From NCBI GenBank assembly GCA_938046705.1, contig CALIWP010000243.1:1-10674 (forward strand): a DNA stretch of 10,674 nt, in the 5' to 3' direction. The number at the start of each line of letters is the position of its first letter. Within the stretch, counting starts at the first letter, position 1. This stretch comes from an uncultured Campylobacter sp. (GTDB lineage: Bacteria > Campylobacterota > Campylobacteria > Campylobacterales > Campylobacteraceae). Below, one piece after another: positions 1 to 6,760 of this stretch. The notes under the pieces were generated by a model. It ran no database searches. It was given only the letters and a program-made list of their open reading frames with translations, and was not told where the DNA came from. The position numbers were made by a program, and so were the translations under genes.

Positions 1-680
1 GCTTTGGATTCGGCGCGCGGCGTCAATTTTTGCCCAGGCTCGTTAAAATCAAATAGCGCAGCCCGCGCAGAATCATCCGAAACGGCCGTTTTTGCGGCTT
101 GGTTTGAGGTAGTTGCTTTACTAAACGAAGCAGTTTGCGCAGCTCCGCCCGAAGCGTAAGCTTCTTGCACAGCGGTAGTTTGCGCGCTCCCAGTTGGAAC
201 CGCGGTTTTAGGCGATTTGCTTAAAGAATCTGTTTGCAAGATAGCCTTTTCCTCGCGGCTGCCGTCTTGATACGGCGTAGCATTCTGTATTTCTTGCAAA
301 TTTTGCTCCCTTACGGAAGCTGTTTTTTGCTCGCTCTTAGCCATCAAATTTGGCACAAATTTAGAGTCGTCAATCGCGTGGCGCGCATTTTCAAATTTAA
401 CGTTTTCGTCAAATTTAACCGCCGCACTCTCGCCGCTCTCGTCAAATTTATCATCCTGCAAAAACAAAGTTCCGTCAGGTAAAAGCTCGTCCCGCTCGTA
501 TTGGTGCGCAAAAAGCTCGCTTACGTTTATGGCATTGCTGTTTTCTAGGCTTGACGTCCTCTCGTTTACACTCTCGCCGAGCTCCTCGATGCCTGTTATA
601 CGAAGGCTCGGCATCACAGCCTTAAAGCTTTGCAAAATCGGCAAAAAAGAGCCGTCAAATCCATCTAAAATCACTCGCAT
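1..680 (-). CDS. Unrecognised protein, N-terminal 226 residues, cut by the window edge
   Basis: An open frame runs without a stop from an ATG at 680 to the window edge. An AAAGG-type ribosome site sits about seven bases before the start. Residues 1-35 look like a short folded unit (RVILDGFDGSF, then a helix-like stretch and LRITGIEEL). After that the chain becomes polar and low in complexity: an acidic part with repeated KFD/KFE steps (about 75-110), then an Ala/Thr/Ser/Gln-rich stretch (about 155-210) with KTAV twice. There is no signal peptide or membrane segment in the visible part. It starts 40 bases after the PepSY gene on the same strand, so it may be co-transcribed with the iron locus, or it may begin another unit. 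I do not recognise a family. The linker-like composition suggests that a C-terminal domain lies outside the window. Confidence 0.75.
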   Translation of the reverse strand, partial: MRVILDGFDGSFLPILQSFKAVMPSLRITGIEELGESVNERTSSLENSNAINVSELFAHQYERDELLPDGTLFLQDDKFDESGESAAVKFDENVKFENARHAIDDSKFVPNLMAKSEQKTASVREQNLQEIQNATPYQDGSREEKAILQTDSLSKSPKTAVPTGSAQTTAVQEAYASGGAAQTASFSKATTSNQAAKTAVSDDSARAALFDFNEPGQKLTPRAESK

Positions 681-720
681 ATTTAGCCTTTTTCAGTTTT
701 TTGGAGCGATTTTATCAAAT

Positions 721-1857
721 TTATCTTTTGAGCCGTTTTAAGCTCATCCAAAAACCGCTTATAACGAAAAACAAAACCGATGCCGAAGCTAAACAAAATA
801 TAAATTTACCGATCTCGCCCAAAAAATATCCCGAATGCAAGCTTAAAACCGCCTTATGAATCGCAAAAGGCCTAGGCATCGAGCTTTTAGCGTCGTCAAA
901 CCTCGCATGCCTGATGATTTGCCCCTTGGCGGCGTTTATCGTCATCGTATTTACCTTATCGTCCTCTTCCAGCCCTTTGTCAAAGTAAAATATCATAAAA
1001 TTTTCGCCGTCTTCTTGCGTGATGACGTTAAAAAGCTCGTAATCACCTCTATCTCGTTTAAAAATATCTATCGCAGTTTGTAAATTGGCTATCTTAGCCT
1101 CGTCCTCCAGCGAAAATCCCCTCACTTGCGTAAAGCTCTTTTTTCTGAAAATTTCCTTTTCGCCAAGCGCGTTATTTACGAGCTTTGCCGCCCAGTCGTA
1201 CGACCAGTAAAGCCCCGTAACACTCATAAAAGCCAAAAATAAACAAAGATAAACGCCCGCAAATCCATGCAGGCTGTATAAAAACGCATAGCCTTTGGCC
1301 TTGATTTTTAAAGTAAACGCGCGCATAAATTTAGTTTTAAAACTAGGATAATAGATTATCAATCCAGATATAACCAAGACCACCAAAGCGATAGAACAAA
1401 TCGCGACGATATGCTTGCCTATAAGCCGTAGCGTCTCGTTTTTGCTAAGTCCAAGGCCTAAGTTAGTATGCAAATTTAACATTAGTCCGATAAATTTATC
1501 GCCGAAATTTTCACCCGTTATCTCGCCCGTGTATTGGTTTATAAAATACGACTTAAACTCGCCTTTAGCATTCGTGCCAGATACGCCTATAGCGTGATTT
1601 GCGTCCGAGTTAATCTTGTAGTAGCTAAGCGTAAAATTTGGTTCCTTAGCTTTAAAAATATCTAAAATTTCTCTCGCGCTAAGCTCTTTTTCGCCTCGCT
1701 CGACGAAGGTTTTTTGCGAGTTTGCAAGGTCTATAATCTCGTCGTGATAGGATATGACCGCGCCACTAAGAGCGACGATAAGCAGCGGCAAAACACAGGC
1801 TAGGCTTAAAACCAAATGGACGTTAAACCAAAATTTCTTTTTCTTTAAAAACGGCAT
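721..1857 (-). CDS. PepSY-domain four-helix inner-membrane protein (FoxB/PiuB-like)
   Basis: The 378-residue protein has the PepSY_TM layout: a basic N-terminus (LKKKK), a first membrane helix at about 13-36, a periplasmic PepSY-like part with the YTGEI step near 109-113, helices at about 147-169 and 191-215, a second periplasmic part, and a last helix at about 349-371 ending in basic residues. Histidines H14, H130 (LHTNL), H149, H197 (LHGF), H334 and H341 (LHSG) lie in or near the helices, as expected for heme ligands in this family. Relatives such as FoxB bind heme b and reduce ferric siderophores at the inner membrane. That role is inferred here from the position directly behind a siderophore receptor. 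The start is set by TAAGGAGA just before the ATG. The gene ends with TAA, 40 bases before the next gene. Length is normal and no defect is seen. Confidence 0.88.
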   Translation of the reverse strand: MPFLKKKKFWFNVHLVLSLACVLPLLIVALSGAVISYHDEIIDLANSQKTFVERGEKELSAREILDIFKAKEPNFTLSYYKINSDANHAIGVSGTNAKGEFKSYFINQYTGEITGENFGDKFIGLMLNLHTNLGLGLSKNETLRLIGKHIVAICSIALVVLVISGLIIYYPSFKTKFMRAFTLKIKAKGYAFLYSLHGFAGVYLCLFLAFMSVTGLYWSYDWAAKLVNNALGEKEIFRKKSFTQVRGFSLEDEAKIANLQTAIDIFKRDRGDYELFNVITQEDGENFMIFYFDKGLEEDDKVNTMTINAAKGQIIRHARFDDAKSSMPRPFAIHKAVLSLHSGYFLGEIGKFIFCLASASVLFFVISGFWMSLKRLKR

Positions 1858-1904
1858 CTTTCTCCTTAAATTTAAACTCGAATTTTAAAAACCGGTAGTG
1901 GGGC

Positions 1905-1924
1905 GGCGATCGCTACGCACCGCC
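1905..1924 (-). other. Stem-loop between receptor and PepSY genes
   Basis: The 87-base spacer between the two genes contains arms GGCGAT (1905-1910) and ACCGCC (1919-1924) around an eight-base loop; the arms pair with one G-T wobble. The octamer GCGATCGC overlaps the first arm. On the minus strand a run of five T follows some 14 bases later, too far away for a standard terminator. It could slow decay or lower read-through from the receptor into the PepSY gene. This is a weak call. Confidence 0.25.
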
Positions 1925-1944
1925 TCGCTTAAATACTGCTAAAT

Positions 1945-3906
1945 TTAAAAATTTACGTTAAATCCGAGCCTATATTTAATCCCGTCGGCGATCAAAATTT
2001 CATAGCGTCCGGATTTTGTCGTTACGTATTCGTTAAAGATATTATAAACGCTAAAATTTACGCTCGCATTTTTAGTTAGTTTATAGCTTGCGCCAGCGTC
2101 AAATAGCGTATAATCCCTTATCTCCTCGTCTCCCGGCGAGCCGTAAACGGCTCTGGTTTTACCTAGATAGTTCATCTGCGTCCAGAAATTTAGATCAGGC
2201 GTCGCGTCGTAATCAAGCCCTATTTTTACGGTATGTACGGGTAGATTGTTTAAAGATTTACCCTCGTACGCGCCCGATTTTTGCTTTGATCTAGTGTAAA
2301 CGTAGCTTGAGTGCAGGGCTAAATTTGATAAAATCTGCCAGTCTGAGGCGAGCTCGACGCCCTTTACTTCGGCTTTGCCGATATTTACGCTCTCCCAGAT
2401 ACCGCGCCTATAGGTCTTGCCGTTATGTACGCAAGGAACGCCCGGGCGTGCGACGCAAACGGGCTTCGTGCCTAAACCGTCTTTTATCCGAGTATAAAAC
2501 GCCATCGCCGAGACGTTAAGGCTCTCGTCCCCGTACGCGACGCCCGCCTCGTAGTTTAGGCTGGATTCGGGTTTTAGGTCGCTTTTGCCCAGCTGTGCTC
2601 CCATACCGCCGGCAAAAGGCAGAGCAAGCCCGTCGGTTCGCATCTTGATATCTGGCGTCGAGTAGCCTGCCGACACGCCGCCTTTTAGCGATAAATTTTC
2701 GCTTAGATGATATACGGCATAGCCGCGCGGCGATACGTGTCCGCCGTAGTCTTTGTCGTGATTGTATCTTAGGCCGGCAGTTAGCGTGAGCGCGTCGGTT
2801 ACGTCAAAATCGTCCTCGCCGTATAGCGAAAAATCATATCTCTTTATGTTTGCGGCATCGGCCGTCGTTGCCTTTTCGTTTAGCCTTTCTCTTCTGTATT
2901 CAGCCCCCAGACTTAGCGTGTTGTTATCAAAAAAATACGTTCCCTTGGTATTTAGCGTCGTCGTTTTTAGCGTGAGGTCTTGTTGTCCGCTTTCTTTCAT
3001 ATGATCGTGGGTTAAAAAGCTTTCAAGCAGCAGTTTATCGTATTTGCCCGTATGCGAGAGCGAGGCGGTATATCCGCTCATCTTCTCAAAAGCCACGCTC
3101 GAGTTATCGCTAGCCGTGCGGTTTAGCGTCTTGCCTTCAGTGCGCTCGTATTTATTTACTACGCGGCGTAGATCCAGCGCTATTTCGTCGTTTTCGGTGG
3201 CGTTATACATTATTTTCGTACCAAAATTTACGTCCTCGTTTTTGCGGTTCGTAAAGGCTCGCTCGTCTTCAAATTTGTGAAAATACCGCCCGTAAAGCGC
3301 GATTCCTAGCACGTCCGGGATCACTGCGCCGTTTGCGTAAAAGCCGGTTTGGTAGTCGTCGTTTATCCCGCTTTTGCCAGCAAGCGTGTAGTAGCCGTTT
3401 ACGTTACCGCTAAATTCGTTTGAAAAGCCCTTGGTGATAATATTTATGACGCCTCCCATCGCATCTGAGCCGTATAGTGAGCTCATCGGCCCTCGCACGA
3501 TTTCGATACGCTCGATCGTGTTTGCCGGCGGGAGGAAATTTTGAGCGCTACCGACCGCGCGAAGCCCTCTATACGCGCTATCGCTAGTTGCAGGGCGGCC
3601 GTCTATTAAAATTTTAGTGTATTTTTGACCAAGGCCTCTCATCGTGATACCGCGTCTGCTAGCCGCCCCCAGCGTCGCGCCGAAAGCGCCCGGAGCGTCT
3701 TTTACGACGCTTTCTATATCTTGATGGTTGCGCCTGGCTATCTCTTTTTGCGAGATTACCGAAACGGAAGCGGGCGCGTCTTTGATATTTTGCTCAAAAC
3801 CCGTCGCGCTAGTTACGGTAACTTCGTTTAGTTTTACTTCATCGGCCGCCTGCGCGCAAGATAGTACCAAACAAGCTAACATAGAAATTTTAGGCATACT
3901 TTTCAT
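1945..3906 (-). CDS. TonB-dependent siderophore receptor (CirA/CfrA/IrgA type)
   Basis: This is a 653-residue outer-membrane gated channel that imports a ferric siderophore using TonB energy. Residues 1-20 form a signal peptide ending in AQA, with mature AD next. A TonB-box-like EVTVTS lies at about 28-33. The plug domain follows (about 40-160) with ASVSVI, ITMRG, ILIDGR, IERIEIVRGPMSSLYGS and GGVINIITK. The rest is a 22-strand-type barrel with LKPESS near 444-449 and a terminal phenylalanine (NVNF). C484 and C492 sit eight residues apart in a probable surface loop and may form a disulfide. The plug resembles catecholate receptors such as CirA, IrgA and Campylobacter CfrA, but the ligand cannot be read from sequence. 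The first ATG is preferred because TAAGGAG lies seven bases upstream; a second ATG four codons on lacks this. A Fur box and an AraC gene lie upstream. Confidence 0.95.
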   Translation of the reverse strand: MKSMPKISMLACLVLSCAQAADEVKLNEVTVTSATGFEQNIKDAPASVSVISQKEIARRNHQDIESVVKDAPGAFGATLGAASRRGITMRGLGQKYTKILIDGRPATSDSAYRGLRAVGSAQNFLPPANTIERIEIVRGPMSSLYGSDAMGGVINIITKGFSNEFSGNVNGYYTLAGKSGINDDYQTGFYANGAVIPDVLGIALYGRYFHKFEDERAFTNRKNEDVNFGTKIMYNATENDEIALDLRRVVNKYERTEGKTLNRTASDNSSVAFEKMSGYTASLSHTGKYDKLLLESFLTHDHMKESGQQDLTLKTTTLNTKGTYFFDNNTLSLGAEYRRERLNEKATTADAANIKRYDFSLYGEDDFDVTDALTLTAGLRYNHDKDYGGHVSPRGYAVYHLSENLSLKGGVSAGYSTPDIKMRTDGLALPFAGGMGAQLGKSDLKPESSLNYEAGVAYGDESLNVSAMAFYTRIKDGLGTKPVCVARPGVPCVHNGKTYRRGIWESVNIGKAEVKGVELASDWQILSNLALHSSYVYTRSKQKSGAYEGKSLNNLPVHTVKIGLDYDATPDLNFWTQMNYLGKTRAVYGSPGDEEIRDYTLFDAGASYKLTKNASVNFSVYNIFNEYVTTKSGRYEILIADGIKYRLGFNVNF

Positions 3907-4019
3907 CTTTAAACTCCTTATTTAAATTTAAACCCTATTTTACTATAATCAGATAATTATTATCAATACTTAGGCAAACGGTAGAGGGATTTTTATCAAC
4001 GCTAAAAGGATAAAAGCAA
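3907..4019. promoter_or_regulatory. Divergent control region for the receptor and AraC genes
   Basis: These 113 bases must carry both start sites. On the plus strand TATAAT (3944-3949) is a consensus -10 for the AraC gene. On the minus strand TATAGT (3947-3942) or TAAAAT (3942-3937) can serve the receptor. The two -10 boxes share bases, so the promoters may compete. The Fur box lies within or next to both. A clear -35 is not visible, as is usual in Campylobacter. Ribosome sites are TAAGGAG for the receptor and AAAGGA (4005-4010) for the regulator. The AraC-family operator itself could not be picked out. Confidence 0.6.
3951..3965. promoter_or_regulatory. Fur box
   Basis: AGATAATTATTATCA matches the 7-1-7 Fur consensus TGATAATNATTATCA at every defined position except the first base. 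The core GATAAT-T-ATTATC is a perfect 6-1-6 palindrome centred on 3958. It lies just upstream of the receptor -10 candidates and just downstream of the -10 candidate for the regulator, so bound Fur with iron could block both. Fur is the usual iron repressor of siderophore receptors in Campylobacter. Confidence 0.8.
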
Positions 4020-4970
4020 ATGAAAGTCGAATTTAAAGATATTTTACGAGCAAACGAACAAGAAATCGCGCAAAATTCGGTGCGCTACGGACAAAGCGCG
4101 TGGCAAGAGCAAGATAGAAAATGCAAGGTCGAGTTTTTTAAAGGCACAAGCGGCGCAAGCTACTGCAGGAGCGAAATAATCTGCAACAAAAGCGTAAAAA
4201 GACGGCTTGAAAGGAGCGCTGGCTACTGCTTTTTGCTCTTTAACGACGCAAGAGCGGACGCTGGGCTTAAGGCGGGTAAAAAAACTTTTTGCCTAAAGGC
4301 CGGAGAGTTTTGGATGGGGCGCGTGGATAGCGGATTTGAGGGCATTTGCGAGTATCAAAGTAGCAGCTACGCCGGGCGATGCATCGTGCTAAAAAACGAG
4401 TTAGCCAGCGAGCTAGCGGCATTTAAAAATCTAGGCGAAGAAAACGAAATCTGCATCCAAACGGCTAAGATAAATTTAACCCAAAGCCTGATTTTGCGGG
4501 AGCTTTTAGCCGCGAGCGAGTTTGAGGGCAAGATGCGAGAAATCTTCATGGAAGCTAAAATTTTAGAGCTAATCTACAAAAGCTTAGGCGCGCCTAAAAC
4601 GCCCGAAGCCGATGAAAAAAAGCGCGATTTTAGCGACGAATACGTAAAAATTTTAAATAAAGCAAGGCAAATTCTACTAAGCGACGTCCAAAATCCGCCC
4701 AGCATAAAAGAGCTAGCCAGAGCGTGCGCGACGAATGAATTTAAGCTAAAAATGGGCTTTAAAAGCTACTTTGGCGATACGATCTACGGGCTGCTAGCGA
4801 CCGAGCGACTAAACGCGGCGAAAAAACTTTTAGAGAGCGGAGACGTCTGCGTAAGCGAAGCCGCAAAAATCGTCGGATACGCCAGCGCTCCGCACTTTGC
4901 AAAGATTTTTAGAGAAAAATTCGGCGTTTTGCCGACGCAAATTTTAAAACAAAAGAAATTTTATACGTAA
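4020..4970 (+). CDS. AraC-family transcription regulator, PchR-like
   Basis: This is a 316-residue protein with a cysteine-containing N-terminal sensing part (about 1-200) and a C-terminal AraC DNA-binding domain (about 212-311). The first helix-turn-helix covers PSIKELARACATNEFKLKMGF and is followed by FGDTIYGLLATERLNAAKKLL. The second covers VSEAAKIVGYASAPHFAKIF and ends in the family signature FREKFGVLPTQ. The KLKMGFKSYFG-TIYGLL wording is typical of the PchR subgroup; PchR proteins sense a ferric siderophore and activate the matching receptor gene. Standing back-to-back with a receptor gene supports the same role here, although the inducer is unknown. The N-terminal part has about eight cysteines (from C35 to C145), many for a cytoplasmic regulator. 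The start is supported by AAAGGA nine bases upstream. Length is normal for PchR-type proteins. Confidence 0.9.
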   Translation: MKVEFKDILRANEQEIAQNSVRYGQSAWQEQDRKCKVEFFKGTSGASYCRSEIICNKSVKRRLERSAGYCFLLFNDARADAGLKAGKKTFCLKAGEFWMGRVDSGFEGICEYQSSSYAGRCIVLKNELASELAAFKNLGEENEICIQTAKINLTQSLILRELLAASEFEGKMREIFMEAKILELIYKSLGAPKTPEADEKKRDFSDEYVKILNKARQILLSDVQNPPSIKELARACATNEFKLKMGFKSYFGDTIYGLLATERLNAAKKLLESGDVCVSEAAKIVGYASAPHFAKIFREKFGVLPTQILKQKKFYT

Positions 4971-5005
4971 ATTTAACGCTTGCAAATCTTTGCGGACGTT
5001 AAATT
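4970..5005 (+). terminator. Long stem-loop after the AraC gene, possible terminator
   Basis: The arms AATTTAACG (4970-4978) and CGTTAAATT (4997-5005) pair perfectly. Inside them GCAAA (4982-4986) pairs with TTTGC (4989-4993), with two T-G wobbles and one mismatch between. The stem begins on the last base of the stop codon. It is followed by AAAATC rather than a T run, so it is not a textbook intrinsic terminator; it may protect the mRNA end or end transcription with help from Rho. Confidence 0.45.
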
Positions 5006-5207
5006 AAAATCAAATTTAAACGCATCGGCGCGACTTTTTAAATTTAACGGGCGGCAAAAATGGCGGTAAATTTTAAAATTTAAAAGCGTCAAATATCTTA
5101 CTCAGGGTCGGTTTTGCGCCTAAATCCGGCCTAAATTTACCGTAGACCGGCACGCAAGCTTGCACAAAAGCAAAATATCAAACGCCGCGCGATAAATCAA
5201 TAAAATC
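5006..5207. other. Non-coding spacer upstream of hemW
   Basis: I see no credible gene here on either strand. AAATTTA words are dense. TTTTAAATTTA (5036-5046) and TAAATTTTAAAA (5067-5078) form an imperfect inverted repeat around a G-rich loop. GCAAGCTTGC (5154-5163) is a perfect ten-base palindrome. CCTAAAT occurs twice close together (5119-5125 and 5130-5136). None of these can be given a function from sequence alone. Confidence 0.5.
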
Positions 5208-5216
5208 TGCTAAAAT
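5208..5216 (+). promoter_or_regulatory. hemW: Extended -10 promoter candidate for hemW
   Basis: TGCTAAAAT is an extended -10 (TGN plus a five-of-six match to TATAAT). It would start transcription about 15 bases before the hemW ATG. No -35 is needed for this class and none is visible. A second TAAAAT (5201-5206) is an alternative. Confidence 0.4.
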
Positions 5217-5237
5217 ACGGCAAAAACAAAGGTCAAA

Positions 5238-6290
5238 ATGCTTCTTTACGTCCACATCCCGTTTTGCGAGAGCAAATGCCCCTACTGCGCCTTTGGCTCG
5301 GTGGTGGGCAAACGAAATTTAACGAGCGCGTATTTTGACGCGATGATTGCTGATTTTAGGGAGCAAATTCTAAAATTTGACGTAAAAAACGGCGAGATCG
5401 AGACGGTTTTCATCGGCGGAGGGACGCCAAGCGCCGTGGACGGGGGCTACTACGAGCGGCTATTTGAGACGGTCGCGCCATATCTCGCGGTAAACGCCGA
5501 GATCACGACGGAGGCAAATCCAAACTCTGCAAGCAAAAAGTGGCTCTCGCAGATGAAATTATACGGCGTAAATCGCGTGAGCTTCGGCGCTCAGAGCTTT
5601 TTTGAGGATAAATTAAAATTCCTCGGGCGTATCCACGACGCGAGGCAGATCTACGAAGCAGTCGCAAATGCCAAAACGGCGGGTCTAGAAAATATAAATG
5701 TCGACCTCATCTACGGCACGAAGCTAGACACCAAAAAACGCCTCGAGCAAGAGGCTCAAAACGTCCGAAATCTAGGCGTTTCGCACGTGTCGGCGTATTC
5801 GCTAACGCTTGAAGAAAATACGCCCTTTGCCGGCAAGATAAACTACGCAAAAGATAGCCCCAGGCTGGCGAAATTTATGATAGAGCGAATAGAGGAGACC
5901 GGGCTAAAACAGTATGAAATCTCAAATTTCGGTCAAATTTGCAGGCACAATCTAGGCTACTGGCAGGGCAAAAACTACCTTGCCATCGGTGCTTACGCAG
6001 TCGGATTTTGGCGAGATCATCGCTTTTATAACGCTTCAAATTTAAACGCCTACGTAAAAAATCCGCACGCTAAAAAAATCGAAAATTTAAGCGCGGACGA
6101 GCTAAATTTAGAGCGGATATTTTTAGGCGCTAGAAGCATCGTGGGCATCTGGCAAAACAGCCTAAACGCCGAGCAAGAGCAAAGAGCGCAGTTGCTAAAA
6201 AATAGCGGGAAATTAAAATTTAAAAACGGGCGATATTACGCCAAAAATTTCCTCACCGCGGATGAAATTTCTTTATTTATCGCAGGCTGA
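5238..6290 (+). CDS. hemW: Radical-SAM heme chaperone HemW
   Basis: This 350-residue protein belongs to the HemN/HemW radical-SAM family. The [4Fe-4S] cysteines are C10, C14 and C17 in CESKCPYCAF. Phenylalanine at residue 19, where true HemN has a fourth cysteine, marks HemW, which carries heme to target proteins rather than oxidising coproporphyrinogen. Other family marks are VHIPFC, IGGGTPS (59-65), TEANP (91-95), RVSFGAQS (113-120), VDLIYG (155-160), the EISNF step, and YWQGKNYLAIGAYAVGF in the C-terminal part. Older annotations call it an oxygen-independent coproporphyrinogen oxidase. The ATG is supported by AAAGG five bases upstream. It is slightly shorter than the E. coli protein. It heads the block hemW-tatB-tatC-queA, an order I recall from C. 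jejuni. Confidence 0.93.
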   Translation: MLLYVHIPFCESKCPYCAFGSVVGKRNLTSAYFDAMIADFREQILKFDVKNGEIETVFIGGGTPSAVDGGYYERLFETVAPYLAVNAEITTEANPNSASKKWLSQMKLYGVNRVSFGAQSFFEDKLKFLGRIHDARQIYEAVANAKTAGLENINVDLIYGTKLDTKKRLEQEAQNVRNLGVSHVSAYSLTLEENTPFAGKINYAKDSPRLAKFMIERIEETGLKQYEISNFGQICRHNLGYWQGKNYLAIGAYAVGFWRDHRFYNASNLNAYVKNPHAKKIENLSADELNLERIFLGARSIVGIWQNSLNAEQEQRAQLLKNSGKLKFKNGRYYAKNFLTADEISLFIAG

Positions 6291-6355
6291 TTTATGCAAA
6301 TTTGAGATAAAAAACGCTAAAATGAGCGCTTTAAAATAAAATTTAGGATAAAAAA

Positions 6356-6760
6356 ATGTTTGGCATGAGCTTACCCGAGATCATCGTCATAGCCGTCATC
6401 GCGGTGCTATTTTTGGGGCCCGATAAGCTTCCTAGCGCGATGGTAGAGATAGCGAAATTTTTTAAAACCGTCAAAAAAACGGTCAATGACGCAAAAAGCA
6501 GCTTCGATCAAGAGATAAAAATCCAAGAACTCAAAGAGGACGCGAAAAAATACAAAGAAAGCATCGCAAAAACCACCGAAACAGTGCGAAAAAAGCTTAC
6601 CTTTGAGGAGCTCGACGAGCTCAAAAAAGGCGTAAACGACGTCACTAGCGGCATCACGGACGGCCTAAACGACGTAAAAAAGAGCGTCGAAGCGGTCAAA
6701 AACCCGGGCGAAGCGGTCAAAAACGCCGTTTTAGGCGATAACGAGAAAAAAGAGGCGTAA
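6356..6760 (+). CDS. tatB: Sec-independent translocase protein TatB
   Basis: This 134-residue protein helps form the receptor complex that brings folded twin-arginine proteins to TatC at the inner membrane. A single membrane helix (about 6-20) carries E8, the glutamate typical of TatB. The hinge GPDKLP (21-26) and an amphipathic helix (about 27-50) follow. The rest is a long, highly charged helical tail with KSSFDQEIKIQELKEDAKKY and a run of valine- and lysine-rich heptad-like steps to the end. TatA has a similar front half but is shorter; the length, E8 and the adjoining tatC favour TatB. AGGA lies seven bases before the ATG. In the 65-base gap after hemW, TAAAAT at 6318-6323 or 6332-6337 could give it its own promoter. 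The stop overlaps the tatC start. Confidence 0.9.
   Translation: MFGMSLPEIIVIAVIAVLFLGPDKLPSAMVEIAKFFKTVKKTVNDAKSSFDQEIKIQELKEDAKKYKESIAKTTETVRKKLTFEELDELKKGVNDVTSGITDGLNDVKKSVEAVKNPGEAVKNAVLGDNEKKEA

Noticed and set aside
234..741. Plus-strand frames of 82 and 70 codons at the left end
   Set aside because: They lie opposite the unknown minus-strand gene, which has a ribosome site and runs 226 codons without a stop; the plus frames have neither support nor family likeness.
2088..3280. Several plus-strand frames of 68-80 codons opposite the receptor gene
   Set aside because: They are antisense shadows of a strongly supported TonB-receptor frame; composition is Arg/Ser-rich and no initiation signals were identified.
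5036..5078. Imperfect AAATTTA/TAAATTT dyad as a terminator or operator
   Set aside because: AAATTTA words are so common here that their chance pairing is expected; no T run or promoter placement supports a function.
5238..6290. Naming the radical-SAM gene hemN (coproporphyrinogen dehydrogenase)
   Set aside because: The motif is CxxxCxxCxF, not CxxxCxxCxC, and the protein is short; this fits HemW.
6356..6760. Naming the small Tat gene tatA
   Set aside because: E8, 134 residues with a long charged tail, and overlap with tatC favour TatB.
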